This document shows, one piece after another, positions 54,170 through 63,347 of a DNA stretch of 64,000 nt (the first letter of the stretch is position 1; each line of letters starts with the position of its first letter). Origin of the DNA: Lysinibacillus mangiferihumi (GTDB lineage Bacteria > Bacillota > Bacilli > Bacillales_A > Planococcaceae); the NCBI RefSeq assembly GCF_003049665.1, contig NZ_PYWM01000008.1, positions 1 to 64,000 on the forward strand. The letters are read 5' to 3'. Both the position numbers and the translations under genes were made by a program. The notes under the pieces were generated by a model. The model made no database searches. It worked only from the letters and a program-made list of their open reading frames with translations, and was not told the origin of the DNA.

Positions 54170-54380
54170 GAAATGCCGGTGCATCTTTAAGCCCTATCTG
54201 CCACTCGATTGACGAGGTAGCACAGACCAGATAATTACAGCCCAAAAAAGTTGGCTAAACAGAGGCTGCCCCTCCTGGGGACGTCTAAAAAAACAGTAGC
54301 AAACCATTGATACAATTGGATTTGTGAGAAACTAGGGCTTCGGTCGGGGCTTCGGTCACTGATTCAGAATCCCTTTTTTA
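54170..54380 (+). ncRNA. Candidate structured RNA downstream of agrA
   Basis: GC-richer than its surroundings, with nested pairs: TATCTG (54195-54200) with CAGATA (54228-54233) around CTCG/CGAG; AGCC (54239) with GGCT (54253); CCCC (54269) with GGGG (54277); and possibly AAGCCC (54189) with GGGCTT (54335), the latter in a doubled GGGCTTCGGTC. Ends in TCCCTTTTTT. It may instead be the left end of an IS, since a transposase start follows at 54450. No known riboswitch is recognised. Confidence 0.3.
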
Positions 54381-54449
54381 TTACCTTGAAAATTACGTAA
54401 ATATTGTACCGAAATTATCTTCCAATTCAATTGTATGGAGGATTTTTTT

Positions 54450-54563
54450 ATGACCAATAAGACAGGATTATTTGATGTAGACTTTTCACTGTCAACCAAA
54501 GAGCTTACTACTCAAGGGGGATATGCTATGTTAAGAAACTTGTCTGCTTTTGATAAAATGTGA
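54450..54563 (+). pseudogene. Transposase N-terminal fragment
   Basis: GGAGG precedes ATG 54450. 37 codons (TNKTGLFDVDFSLSTKELTT, then GGYAMLRNLSAFDKM) then TGA. It reads like the start of an IS1380-type transposase; family not certain. Confidence 0.4.
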
Positions 54564-54704
54564 TTCCTCACCTTTAATAAACCATTATATTTTTAATTTA
54601 TGGAAAGTACAGTTGTCCTGAAAATACTTGAAAGATAGTAAAGATAACAAGAACCATTTATGATATAATCCCTATGATTTACAAAATTGGAGGATTGGTG
54701 AATT

Positions 54705-55064
54705 TTGAAAAGAAAAAGGTTGGTACTCTTATTTTTCATGCTTGCATTACTAGTTTTATCGGCTTGCAGTGATTCAAGCGATGTTGATTCAAGTGATATT
54801 GATTCAAGTGATATTGATTCATATGAAGATACAAATGACACAGGTAACACGAGTTCACCTTATACGGAAGATGAACTAATAAATGACCCTTTAGCTCCGT
54901 CTACGAATCCGAATGATTACAATTCAAACGGTGAATATGTCCCTGAAAATGGTCCTAGCGACAATCCTGCTGATTATAATGTAGATGGAGAATACAAGCC
55001 AATAGAAGATATGACGGAGGAAGAAAAGAGAGCAGAACTTGAAAGATTCTTTAATGGCGAATAG
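54705..55064 (+). CDS. Small repeat-containing lipoprotein
   Basis: 119 residues. Signal peptide with lipobox LVLSAC (Cys21), so it should be lipidated on the outer face of the membrane. Directly after the Cys come 15-bp DNA repeats encoding DSSD(V/I) (54771-54815), then a disordered acidic region with two copies of a NPxDYNxxGEYxP motif and an EEEKRAELERF tail. TTG 54705 is preceded by GGAGG at 54691. No family is recognised, though DYN/GEY repeats recur in Firmicute lipoproteins. It is the only intact gene between the agr locus and the island's right end. Confidence 0.75.
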   Translation: MKRKRLVLLFFMLALLVLSACSDSSDVDSSDIDSSDIDSYEDTNDTGNTSSPYTEDELINDPLAPSTNPNDYNSNGEYVPENGPSDNPADYNVDGEYKPIEDMTEEEKRAELERFFNGE

Positions 55065-55578
55065 GACTAGTTATTAGGAAATTTTCTTCTACAAAACAGA
55101 GTGTTCAAAATGGGCATGTCTCAAGGGTATTTCAAGGTTAATGAATGGCTTGATAGCGTTCCTATGAAGCCAAATGAAGCAAAGAAGCGAGATAATTAAG
55201 TGTTTATCTCGTTTTTTAATTTGAGATTATTCTCGGCATAAGATTTATAACAGTATTAAATTGTATCATGTAAAGTAAAAAGTTATCTATGGAGTTGTAA
55301 GAACGTCTGTGAACCTCCTGTGAGTGTGAAAGTTGATTCATTCTTTGATGGTATCTGTGGATGCTTCCTAAGCAGGTTGAGTGCAAAGTGTAGCAATAGG
55401 GTTTCAAGTTCCTAACTTTCACTCCTAACTTTTTGGTAGTGAGATTATCTTGCAGTTAAGAACATACTTGTAATGCAGTAATAACTCCATTACAATCGAT
55501 ATTATCATTGAATATATCAGTGTTCATTACTTATAAACTATTGATACTTATACATTTCACGCTAATTCCCTCATATAG
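55065..55578. other. Right end of the island: fragments and a terminator
   Basis: A 27-codon open stretch (55116-55199) reads MSQGYFKVNEWLDSVPMKPN and may be the tail of a lost gene. It runs into a terminator with CGAGATAA (55188-55195) facing TTATCTCG (55204-55211) and T's. The remaining 370 bp to the direct repeat show nothing recognisable. Confidence 0.4.
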
Positions 55579-55750
55579 CTTATTTCTTAGGTATGGAGCC
55601 AGTCGTTGGCGATTCATTATACACAATGATTGTTGCATTTTACCATTTAATATCGTGAAAGGTGTGTTATTAACGGCGATTATGGCATTGTTATTCACAA
55701 CGATGCGCAAATGGATCAACCAACAACGCACAATGTATTTATCGAAATAA
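55579..55750 (+). pseudogene. ribU: Displaced 3' fragment of ribU (right direct repeat)
   Basis: 172 bp nearly identical to the last 176 bp of ribU, with a 4-bp deletion (GGCA lost after GTTGCA, about 55637) and substitutions such as CACGACG to CACAACG. It has no promoter or start. Best explained as the original ribU 3' end pushed away when the island entered. Confidence 0.92.
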
Positions 55751-55759
55751 ACCATTTCA

Positions 55760-55789
55760 CCTCGAACATATTTATGTTCGAGGTTTTTT
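55760..55789. terminator. Terminator after the displaced ribU end
   Basis: CCTCGAACAT / ATGTTCGAGG with a 4-nt loop, then T's. Probably the ancestral ribU terminator. Confidence 0.92.
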
Positions 55790-55895
55790 ATATAGAGCCA
55801 ATAGCATACTGGGAAATTTAGGAACTGTCTAGTCTAATTTACTATTTTAATGTACAATTAATAAGAGATTAGTTAGTTTTGAGGAGATTGAAGAG

Positions 55896-57242
55896 ATGAG
55901 TGAGAATAAAGGACAATGGTCTAGTAAATTAGGATTTATTTTAGCATCAGCGGGTGCGGCAATTGGGTTAGGGGCTATTTGGAAGTTACCCTATGTCACA
56001 GGGCAAAGTGGTGGAGGCGCATTTTTCCTAATTTTTGTGCTTTTTACATTATTAATCGGCCTACCGATGTTATTATCCGAGTATATTTTAGGGCGGGGTA
56101 CGCAATCTGAAGCTGTCACTGCCTATAAAAAAATTGTGCCAACGAAATCAGCTTGGGCTTGGGTTGGACGTATGGGTGTACTGGGGTGTTTTCTGTTATT
56201 AACCTTTTACAGTGTTGTAGGAGGATGGATTTTTATTTATAGCGGCCTTGGTGTATCAGGTGCAGTTATTGATTCTTCCGTTAATCCAGGCGATTTATTT
56301 GGAAAGATTATTAGCACACCGTGGATTACATTACTAGGTTTAGCGTTATTTACACTAACCAATGTACTTGTTATTTCGCTAGGTGTACAGAATGGTATTG
56401 AAAAAGCAAATAAGTGGATGATGCCATTGTTATTTGTGATGTTTATCATTCTTGTTGTTCGTGCATTAACTTTAGATGGGGCAATGGAAGGTGTGAAATT
56501 CTTCTTATGGCCTGATTTTTCTAATATAACAGGTAAAGCGTTACTAGAGGCGCTAGGGCAGTCATTCTTTGGTTTGGCAGTAGGGTTCTCTTGTTTGGTT
56601 ACATATAGTTCGTATTTGAAAAAAGATGTTAGTTTACCAAACTCAGCAGGTTCCGTTGTTATCTTGACGGTACTTGTGTCGTTTTTAGCAGGACTAGCTA
56701 TTTTCCCAGTTGTATTTGCTTTTGATTTGGAGCCACAAGCTGGGCCTGGCTTATTATTTATGGTGCTGCCGACAGCATTTAGTCAAATGCCTTTTGGGGA
56801 AGTGTTTTTAGCCCTGTTTTTATTACTATTTTTATTTGCGACATTAACTTCGTCGTTTAGTTTATATGAAATCATCGTGGCAGCATTTATTGAAAAATGG
56901 CATATGTCGCGTTCAGTTTTAACGTTATTACTTGGAGTCATTGTTTTTGTTGCAGCAATTCCATCGGCATTATCGTCAAGTTTATTAGCGGATGTTTCAA
57001 TATTTGGCAAGTCAATCTTTGATGCTACTGATTATTTAGTGTCTAATTTAATGCTACCATTGGGCAATTTATTAATCGCCATTTTTATTGCCTATATAGT
57101 AGATAAAGATTTTGTGAAAAAAGAATTGCTTATGGGAAGTCAAGTGGGGCAAGGGTTTTATAACACGTATCGGCTACTTATGTTAGTGGTCGTCCCAATT
57201 GTAATTATCGTTGTTTTATTAAATATGCTTCTACAAAAATAA
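55896..57242 (+). CDS. Sodium-dependent transporter, NSS (SNF) family
   Basis: 448-residue Na+-coupled symporter of the neurotransmitter:sodium family (LeuT fold; YhdH/YocR-like in B. subtilis). About eleven or twelve membrane segments. Family marks: LGFILASAGAAIGLGAIWKLPY in the first segment with the unwound Na+ site, FLIFVLFTLLIGLPMLLSEYILGR, and LGQSFFGLAVGFSCLVTYSSYL in the sixth. Substrate probably an amino acid; not predictable here. GAGGAG precedes the ATG and a terminator follows. First core gene right of the island. Confidence 0.93.
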   Translation: MSENKGQWSSKLGFILASAGAAIGLGAIWKLPYVTGQSGGGAFFLIFVLFTLLIGLPMLLSEYILGRGTQSEAVTAYKKIVPTKSAWAWVGRMGVLGCFLLLTFYSVVGGWIFIYSGLGVSGAVIDSSVNPGDLFGKIISTPWITLLGLALFTLTNVLVISLGVQNGIEKANKWMMPLLFVMFIILVVRALTLDGAMEGVKFFLWPDFSNITGKALLEALGQSFFGLAVGFSCLVTYSSYLKKDVSLPNSAGSVVILTVLVSFLAGLAIFPVVFAFDLEPQAGPGLLFMVLPTAFSQMPFGEVFLALFLLLFLFATLTSSFSLYEIIVAAFIEKWHMSRSVLTLLLGVIVFVAAIPSALSSSLLADVSIFGKSIFDATDYLVSNLMLPLGNLLIAIFIAYIVDKDFVKKELLMGSQVGQGFYNTYRLLMLVVVPIVIIVVLLNMLLQK

Positions 57243-57258
57243 TTGTATAGCAGCTTAG

Positions 57259-57295
57259 AGATGGTTCTTGTATTGTGCAGGAACCATCTTTTTTT
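57259..57295 (+). terminator. Intrinsic terminator after the NSS gene
   Basis: AGATGGTTC / GAACCATCT stem, 13-nt loop, seven T's. Confidence 0.9.
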
Positions 57296-57394
57296 CGATT
57301 AAGCACCAAGTGGTAGTGAAAAAAATACCTGCCATTAAAGCACTCTTTGCAAGTGTTTTAACTACAGGTACTATGTTTTTGGCACTTCAAGACA

Positions 57395-57949
57395 TTAAGA
57401 TGAGCTAACTTTTATCAAATTTATTGAAGCGGCGAGTACAATTCCGCCATCGCAAGTACGGAAGTCTGGACCGATATTTCTTAATTGAACTGTTCCATTA
57501 TCTGGGATAAATACTATTGTTCCTCCAGTAATTGGTACGCATTCATATCTATCGACTTCTGTATTTAATGCTCCGTATCTCGTTTGAATTGGATTCACTT
57601 CGGCATTATTAACAAAAAGAGCTGTAACGATTGTAACGTTACCTGTCCCGAATGGGGAGAAGTTTCCATTCACATGATAATCAATATAGTACGCTCCTCC
57701 TTGGGACACCCTGATAGTCACTGTATCGGGGTCTAAAGTGATACCGGCTGTTTCTCCCATACCGTTCCAAGGCATAGCTTGATTGGTAGCAAGCGTGATA
57801 AAATTTGTTTGAAAAAAGTTCCCGTATGTGGAAGGTGATACTGCTGGAGTTTGTGCGTTTGGAGTGATATGACAAATATCGATTGCTTTAATAACAGGCA
57901 AACTAGATTGGCAACGTTCGCATGAACAATTTTTTTGACAACGATTCAA
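57395..57949 (-). CDS. C1q/BclA-like jelly-roll protein, possible spore or surface protein
   Basis: 184 residues. N-terminal cysteine cluster (NRCQKNCSCERC), a short Pro/Thr-rich link, then a beta-rich domain of about 140 residues: LDPDTVTIRVSQGGAYYIDYHVNG, then VTALFVNNAEVNPIQTRYG and GTVQLRNIG. It resembles the C1q/TNF-like C-terminal domains of BclA and BxpB exosporium proteins, without collagen repeats. A TTG start lies 8 bp after AGGAGG. No signal peptide, which fits spore-coat proteins. The role is inferred from resemblance only. Confidence 0.65.
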   Translation of the reverse strand: MNRCQKNCSCERCQSSLPVIKAIDICHITPNAQTPAVSPSTYGNFFQTNFITLATNQAMPWNGMGETAGITLDPDTVTIRVSQGGAYYIDYHVNGNFSPFGTGNVTIVTALFVNNAEVNPIQTRYGALNTEVDRYECVPITGGTIVFIPDNGTVQLRNIGPDFRTCDGGIVLAASINLIKVSSS

Positions 57950-58052
57950 AGACTGTACCTCCTAATACATTTTTCTAATAGTTTATTTAATTTATCCTTT
58001 TTTGCCTGTGTGTGCATTTAACTCATTTCTCTATAACCTTAGACAAAAAAGA

Positions 58053-58072
58053 GCAGACAAATATTTGTCTGC
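58053..58072 (-). terminator. Terminator for the ATPase-chemoreceptor-STAS operon
   Basis: Perfect 20-bp palindrome (arm GCAGACAAAT) with T's on the minus strand beyond 58052. Confidence 0.88.
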
Positions 58073-58140
58073 CCTTCTAATCATCTATGTTGCTCCGCTG
58101 GTAAAACAATTGTCAGAATTGTTTGTGTGCCTGTCACCAT

Positions 58141-58527
58141 TTAATATTCACTTAGTGCGAGTTCGCCTAACCATTTTTCTTCTTTAATGAACTGCTTCGC
58201 TTGGAGTTCATTTTTGGCAATAGGGAAAACTTTATCGCATTGTGAGATGGCAAACAGCTTACGGATAAAATCATCTGTCACAATAATCGCTATTTTCTTA
58301 TCTAGCGTTGTGACTTTCTTTGCAAAATTGATAATCATACCAAAACCAGTACTATCAATATTCGTAACCTTTTGCATATCGATAATATAGCCGTGTATTG
58401 TGTCGAAACTAATCGCGTGAAGATCCTCTTTTAAATCACCAATCAATCCATATTCTAATGTGCCAGAAAAGGCGATTAAAATATAATCAGCCTTAGTATC
58501 AATATCAATCATATTTTTCTGATTCAT
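58141..58527 (-). CDS. STAS-domain anti-sigma factor antagonist
   Basis: 128-residue STAS protein like SpoIIAA/RsbV. Target site TNIDSTGFGMIINFAKK with Ser59 as the likely phosphorylation residue. Third gene of a minus-strand unit after an RsbW-type ATPase and a chemoreceptor, 27 bp behind the latter, followed by a terminator. By analogy the ATPase would phosphorylate it and the pair would control a further partner. AAGGAGG precedes its ATG. Confidence 0.85.
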   Translation of the reverse strand: MNQKNMIDIDTKADYILIAFSGTLEYGLIGDLKEDLHAISFDTIHGYIIDMQKVTNIDSTGFGMIINFAKKVTTLDKKIAIIVTDDFIRKLFAISQCDKVFPIAKNELQAKQFIKEEKWLGELALSEY

Positions 58528-58554
58528 ATCGTACGCCTCCTTATATGTTTAAAG

Positions 58555-60249
58555 TTAGAATGTAAATTTATTTACTTCGTTCTGTAGGGTAGTCGAAATT
58601 TCGGCTAATTCCTCTGAGTTTTGTGAGATTTCCGCAACGGTTGCGTGCTGTTCTTCGGAAGTTGCTGCAATTTCTTCGGTCGCTGCTGCAGAATCTTCAA
58701 TGATACGTGAGATATCATGTATAGCTTGTTGTACATCTAATGAATTGTCATTGACATGGGTGAATGCTGATTTCATTTCCTTCACACCTTGCTCTGTTTC
58801 CACAACTTGTTCGACGATCTCTTGTAAAGCATTGCCTCCTTTACTAATGATGTGTACCTGCTCTTCGACAGCGAGTAAATTACTTTCCATTGTCCGAACG
58901 GTTACAGCGGTTTCAGCTTGTATATCTTTAATTAAACTCGTAATTTGCCCAGAAGCTAAACTTGATTGTTCGGCTAGCTGGCGTACTTCGGAAGCTACTA
59001 CGGCGAAGCCTTTTCCTTGCTCACCCGCTCGAGCTGCTTCGATAGCGGCGTTTAATGCCAATAAATTTGTTTGTTCCGCAATCCCTGTAATAACAGTTAT
59101 AATACCGCCGATTTCTTCGGAACGTTTGCCTAGTTTTTGAATAGAATCGGTAGCGTAGGATACTGTTTGCGTGACAGAGTTTAAATGTTTTATGGCTTCG
59201 TTAATCGCATCCTCGCCTTTTCGTGCGATGTGGGTTGATTGAATGGCTCTCTCTAAAGTGGCTTCAGCCTTTTGTAAGCTATTGGCTACTTCATCATTCG
59301 TTTTTTGCATCATTTTCACAATATGCTCCACCTGATCGGATTGCGTGCTAGTGCCGCTTGCAATATCATTCATTGTTAATGCCACTTGGTTTGAGGCTTC
59401 GCTAGTTTGGCGAGAAGATTCTGCTAAAACTAGCGAAGAACTTGCGATTTGATTGGCGCTATTGGAGACGACGTTGATTGTTTCGGTTATACGAGTCTTC
59501 ATCGCATTGAAAGCTTGTGCTAAATTAGCAATTTCATCTTGTCCTTTAGGATTTAATATTTTCACATTTAAATTTAAATCTGCTAGTTCTTTGGCATTGG
59601 CGCTTAATTGATTGATGGGCGCAATAATTAGCCGTTGTAAAAACCAACTGATGATGACAAACATTAAAGTGGAAACAATTAATAAAACGACAATATTTTT
59701 AATAACGCTTTCCATAGCAGTGTTGGTATAGGTATCTATTGGTATGCCTGTTGCCCACATACCAATAACGTCCCCTTGCTTGTTTAAAATAGGGTCGGTG
59801 GCGACTTCATACATAATTCCTAACACATTGGCTGAACCGATATAGCGCTCTTTTTGCTCTAACACGGCAGCGGTTATCTCCTTAGAAGCTTTGGTATTAA
59901 TTGGCCTGTTGCCATTCTCCACAATATTTGTGCTAACTCGAGTATCGAATTGAAAAATTGTGACAGCATTGCCGTCGGTTAGATCTCTCAGTTTGTCGAC
60001 AATCTCAAAGTTACCAACAATTTTAACATCCCCTTTATACAATTCATTATTTTGGATGTTCCAATCTCCCGGGATTTTAGCATCTAAATACTCATAACCT
60101 AATTGGATATCTGATTGAAGTTTCGTATTAACAGTTTCTAAAAGATTTTTTTTAGAGTCATTATAGTCAACAATCGTGAGCAGTGTAATCATAAGTAAAA
60201 TGCAAGTAATGAGTAGTAGGTTAATTTTTTTGCGGATTGTCCATTTCAT
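58555..60249 (-). CDS. Methyl-accepting chemotaxis protein with outer Cache-type sensor
   Basis: 564 residues. Membrane spans at about 8-28 and 188-210 bracket an outer domain of 160 residues, probably a single Cache ([46 protein letters not shown]). Then come HAMP and a long coiled-coil signalling domain whose tip reads [43 protein letters not shown]. No C-terminal CheR-binding pentapeptide. Flanked by an ATPase of the anti-sigma type and a STAS protein in one operon, so its output may go to that partner switch and not only to CheA. Confidence 0.93.
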   Translation of the reverse strand: MKWTIRKKINLLLITCILLMITLLTIVDYNDSKKNLLETVNTKLQSDIQLGYEYLDAKIPGDWNIQNNELYKGDVKIVGNFEIVDKLRDLTDGNAVTIFQFDTRVSTNIVENGNRPINTKASKEITAAVLEQKERYIGSANVLGIMYEVATDPILNKQGDVIGMWATGIPIDTYTNTAMESVIKNIVVLLIVSTLMFVIISWFLQRLIIAPINQLSANAKELADLNLNVKILNPKGQDEIANLAQAFNAMKTRITETINVVSNSANQIASSSLVLAESSRQTSEASNQVALTMNDIASGTSTQSDQVEHIVKMMQKTNDEVANSLQKAEATLERAIQSTHIARKGEDAINEAIKHLNSVTQTVSYATDSIQKLGKRSEEIGGIITVITGIAEQTNLLALNAAIEAARAGEQGKGFAVVASEVRQLAEQSSLASGQITSLIKDIQAETAVTVRTMESNLLAVEEQVHIISKGGNALQEIVEQVVETEQGVKEMKSAFTHVNDNSLDVQQAIHDISRIIEDSAAATEEIAATSEEQHATVAEISQNSEELAEISTTLQNEVNKFTF

Positions 60250-60277
60250 AAAAAGTCCCTCCTAATCTTAGATGTAC

Positions 60278-60700
60278 CTATCCATGAATTTTCTTAGAAA
60301 CACCGACTAAAAATTTTGTTTTCGAAATATGTTTGAACCAAATAGAATCCACCATTTGTTTGACAAAAAATAACCCGCGACCTCGATCTGTATAATTATG
60401 TTCGTTAAGATCAAATTGCAAAGCCTTTTCCAAATTGTTTTCAGTAATTCCTTGTGCTTCATCGATAACGGTTAACTTAATTTCCTCGTCGTTATGTGTT
60501 ACTTGCACTTGAATTGTGTTGTGAGAGAGGGGATGTAATGATTTTTCCGTTGCTTCAACTGCATTAATAACTAATTCGTGTAAGACAAATCGTAATTCTC
60601 TACTAAAAGGTATATTATAAAGCGTTGTATAATTTTCCATCGTCTTATCTATAAAATGAACTGCTTGCATATTAGCTTGAACTCGCAGTGTAAATTCCAA
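60278..60700 (-). CDS. RsbW/SpoIIAB-type ATPase (HATPase_c_2)
   Basis: 140-residue GHKL protein of the anti-sigma/serine-kinase type. N box FVLHELVINAVEATEKS, G1 VIDEAQGITEN, G2 YTDRGRGLFFVKQMVD. First gene of the three-gene unit, 28 bp before the chemoreceptor. An AGGTGA site favours the second TTG at 60700 over the one at 60706. It probably phosphorylates the STAS protein two genes on; whether it also binds a sigma factor is unknown, as no sigma gene is adjacent. Confidence 0.85.
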   Translation of the reverse strand: MEFTLRVQANMQAVHFIDKTMENYTTLYNIPFSRELRFVLHELVINAVEATEKSLHPLSHNTIQVQVTHNDEEIKLTVIDEAQGITENNLEKALQFDLNEHNYTDRGRGLFFVKQMVDSIWFKHISKTKFLVGVSKKIHG

Positions 60701-61696
60701 TACCAATCACCTATCTTGTACTTGAAATAACAGTTACATTTTCGCTAGCATTGCAGTAAAAAATGTAAGCAAATAAAATAGGTCATCGCCATTATAGGGA
60801 GAAATTAATAAATGGAATTGCCTGAATCCATTAAGGGATAGGCTTTTAGCGCATAAAGAATGCTTCTTTTCATCCAAAAGCTGTCATTATCGTCGTCAAT
60901 ATACCTTGTTAGGCTCTTTGTAACCTTCTAAACGCTAGATTATGTAGCTAACGATTTAATTTCACAATCCGTAATGCTTGAAAAAAGTTCGTTATTTTAC
61001 GGTAGTGTGTATTCACAAGTAGAGAACGAGTTTACTAGCAACGTATTGTTTTAAATATTGCTGTTATCACCCTCGTAGTACATGTCACACCTAGAGCAGT
61101 GAAAAAATACTAGGAAGTCTATGTATTTTAAATACTGTTTATTTTTTTGGTGACCATGCGTTGTTAAGGAAATTTTGGCGATGACTAATCTTTTACCTGG
61201 AGCTTGCGAAGTTTGGCTTTAACTTGGTAGTTTAAGACCGTTTGAAAGGAGTATAGAACTAGATGGAATTAAAGGTCTTTATCCACCAACGTCATAATTA
61301 TAAAAGGTACTTTCGAATTATACAATTACTTTAATAGGCAATGGTAAATATCCATTTATTGAATAGTTCAAAGTATCCTGTAAAACTCTATAAAAATAAA
61401 TTTGCTTTTAATGTACCAGTAAAATATAAAAAATGCAAGACTAATGTTCTACTTAATATTGGTTTTATTTAATCTATAAGTTTTATTTTTGGTATATTTA
61501 ATATTACTTATAGACTATATAGTATCTTTTGTTGTTTAGTTTTTTAGTTGTGTGCAATGAAAGGTAAACCATTAGGCTTCTATACATCTAAAAAGAAGAT
61601 AAGAATATTCTAAAAATTCTATGTAATAAAACCTTACATGCCCATTGCGTTTATTAGTTGTTTTAGTGTAATTTAAAAGCAGTTCTAAAAAACGTA
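60701..61696. other. Long non-coding stretch upstream of glnA
   Basis: About 1 kb with stops in all frames and no gene, RNA or repeat recognised. It separates the chemoreceptor operon from glnA. glnR, normally next to glnA in Bacillus, is not here. Confidence 0.5.
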
Positions 61697-61713
61697 TGTT
61701 AAGAAAAATGACA
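61697..61713 (+). promoter_or_regulatory. GlnR/TnrA operator before glnA
   Basis: TGTTAAGAAAAATGACA fits the TGTNA-N7-TNACA consensus exactly. It lies 17 bp before the glnA start, a place that suits repression. Confidence 0.8.
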
Positions 61714-61730
61714 AATTGGAGTGGTGAAGA

Positions 61731-63065
61731 ATGAAACATCATACTAGAGATGATATTATCCGCATGGTGAAAGAGGAAAATGTGAAATTTATTCGCCTAC
61801 AATTTACTGATATATTGGGCTCAATCAAGAATGTGGAAATACCAGTTAGTCAGTTAGCGAAGGCATTAGACAATAAAGTGATGTTTGATGGCTCATCGAT
61901 TGAAGGATTTGTCCGTATTGAGGAATCCGATATGTATTTACACCCGGATCTTGATACATTCGTTGTCTTCCCGTGGACGGCTGAAAGAGGCAAGGTCGCA
62001 CGCTTTATTTGTGATATTGCACGACCAGATGGAACAGCATTTGAGGGCGATCCACGCTCTAACTTGAAGCGTGTCTTAAAAGAAATGGAAGAATTGGGCT
62101 TTACTTCGTTTAACCTTGGACCAGAACCGGAATTTTTCTTATTTAAACTAGATGAAAAAGGCCATCCAACACTGGAATTAAATGATAGTGGTGGGTATTT
62201 CGATTTAGCGCCGACGGATTTAGGTGAGAACTGTCGACGGGAAATTGTGCTGGAGCTAGAGGGCATGGGTTTTGAAATTGAAGCGTCACATCATGAAGTG
62301 GCACCGGGTCAGCATGAAATTGACTTTAAATATGCCAGTGCCATTGAAGCATGTGATAACATTCAAACGTTTAAACTGGTTGTTAAAACGGTAGCAGCAC
62401 AACACGGCTTGCATGCAACTTTTATGCCGAAACCTTTATTTGGAGTAAATGGTTCAGGGATGCACTTTAATCTGTCATTATTTGAAGGAGAAAATAATGC
62501 CTTCTATGATGAACATGCAGAACTGCAATTAAGCCAAACGGCACGCAGTTTTATGGCAGGGGTTATGAAGCATGTGCACGGCTTTACAGCAGTAACGAAT
62601 CCATTAGTCAATTCCTACAAACGTTTAGTGCCTGGCTATGAGGCACCATGTTACGTAGCTTGGTCAGCACAAAATCGCTCACCGCTTATTCGTATCCCTG
62701 CGGCACGAGGACTTTCAACACGTATTGAGTTGCGTTCTGTCGATCCAGCAGCCAACCCATACTTAGCAATGGCAGTTATTTTAGCCTCTGGGCTCGATGG
62801 TATTCGCAAAGGCTTAACACCACCAGACGCTGTGGACCGAAATATTTATAAAATGAATCGTGTAGAGCGTGAAATGAATGGCATTGATAGTTTACCATCT
62901 TCATTAGAATATGCACTGATAGAACTAGAAATGGACCATACCGTTCGTGACGCACTAGGCATTCATATTTTTGAAAAGTTCACAGCAGCGAAAGAAATTG
63001 AATGGAACAAATACCGCACACGCGTCCACGACTGGGAACGAGATGAATATTTGACGATGTACTAA
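61731..63065 (+). CDS. glnA: Glutamine synthetase type I
   Basis: 444-residue GSI-alpha enzyme making glutamine from glutamate, ammonia and ATP. Conserved blocks: [31 protein letters not shown] (with the feedback-related Arg), [23 protein letters not shown] (metal Glu/His), [29 protein letters not shown] and [16 protein letters not shown]. No adenylylation-site type tail. GGAGTGGTG precedes the ATG. Monocistronic, with a GlnR/TnrA-type operator upstream and a terminator after it. It may be the only glnA or a second copy; glnR is absent here. Confidence 0.97.
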   Translation: MKHHTRDDIIRMVKEENVKFIRLQFTDILGSIKNVEIPVSQLAKALDNKVMFDGSSIEGFVRIEESDMYLHPDLDTFVVFPWTAERGKVARFICDIARPDGTAFEGDPRSNLKRVLKEMEELGFTSFNLGPEPEFFLFKLDEKGHPTLELNDSGGYFDLAPTDLGENCRREIVLELEGMGFEIEASHHEVAPGQHEIDFKYASAIEACDNIQTFKLVVKTVAAQHGLHATFMPKPLFGVNGSGMHFNLSLFEGENNAFYDEHAELQLSQTARSFMAGVMKHVHGFTAVTNPLVNSYKRLVPGYEAPCYVAWSAQNRSPLIRIPAARGLSTRIELRSVDPAANPYLAMAVILASGLDGIRKGLTPPDAVDRNIYKMNRVEREMNGIDSLPSSLEYALIELEMDHTVRDALGIHIFEKFTAAKEIEWNKYRTRVHDWERDEYLTMY

Positions 63066-63066
63066 C

Positions 63067-63112
63067 AAAGAAGTGTTGGGGCTGTAGGGCGCCGACACTT
63101 CTTTATTTTTTT
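63067..63112 (+). terminator. Intrinsic terminator after glnA
   Basis: AAAGAAGTGT / ACACTTCTTT with an inner GC-rich loop, then T-rich DNA. Confidence 0.88.
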
Positions 63113-63347
63113 GCCCACATGGGTTTGTTTTGCTGTTATGGTTTCTAAAAATTGTTTCCATTTTACTTAATAATAGTAGCAATCCTTTTAGATTTAAAAA
63201 TAATTACTTATTGTTGTTCATTTGAAATTTATAATGTTGAGAGAAAAGTATCCTCTAATCCTGCTTTGGGAAATGTTTATATTATAAAGTGGATTATTTT
63301 GGTAAAATTAATGTTGAGTAAATATTGTCCTGTGGAGGAATTCTAAA

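Larger units (their letters stand above)
43799..55750. mobile_element. Genomic island inserted in the 3' end of ribU
   Basis: About 11.6 kb of island lies between 43,975 and 55,578, flanked by direct repeats of the ribU 3' end (43799-43974 and 55579-55750). The repeats differ only by a 4-bp deletion and about two substitutions. The apparent original ribU terminator stands after the right copy. A tyrosine recombinase remnant lies 70 bp inside the left copy, as expected for an integrative element. Cargo: helicase remnant, C39-like protease, EamA exporter, NRPS-like enzyme, agr locus and lipoprotein, plus IS scraps. Mobility genes are ruined, so the island is fixed. Exact crossover unknown. Confidence 0.8.

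Noticed and set aside
54130-54380. Known riboswitch classes (c-di-GMP, cobalamin, M-box, ZTP) after agrA
   Set aside because: Core consensus segments of these classes were not found; kept only as an unassigned structured candidate.
63152-63346. 64-codon ORF before the HAD gene
   Set aside because: No ribosome site, atypical composition, overlaps the likely promoter region.
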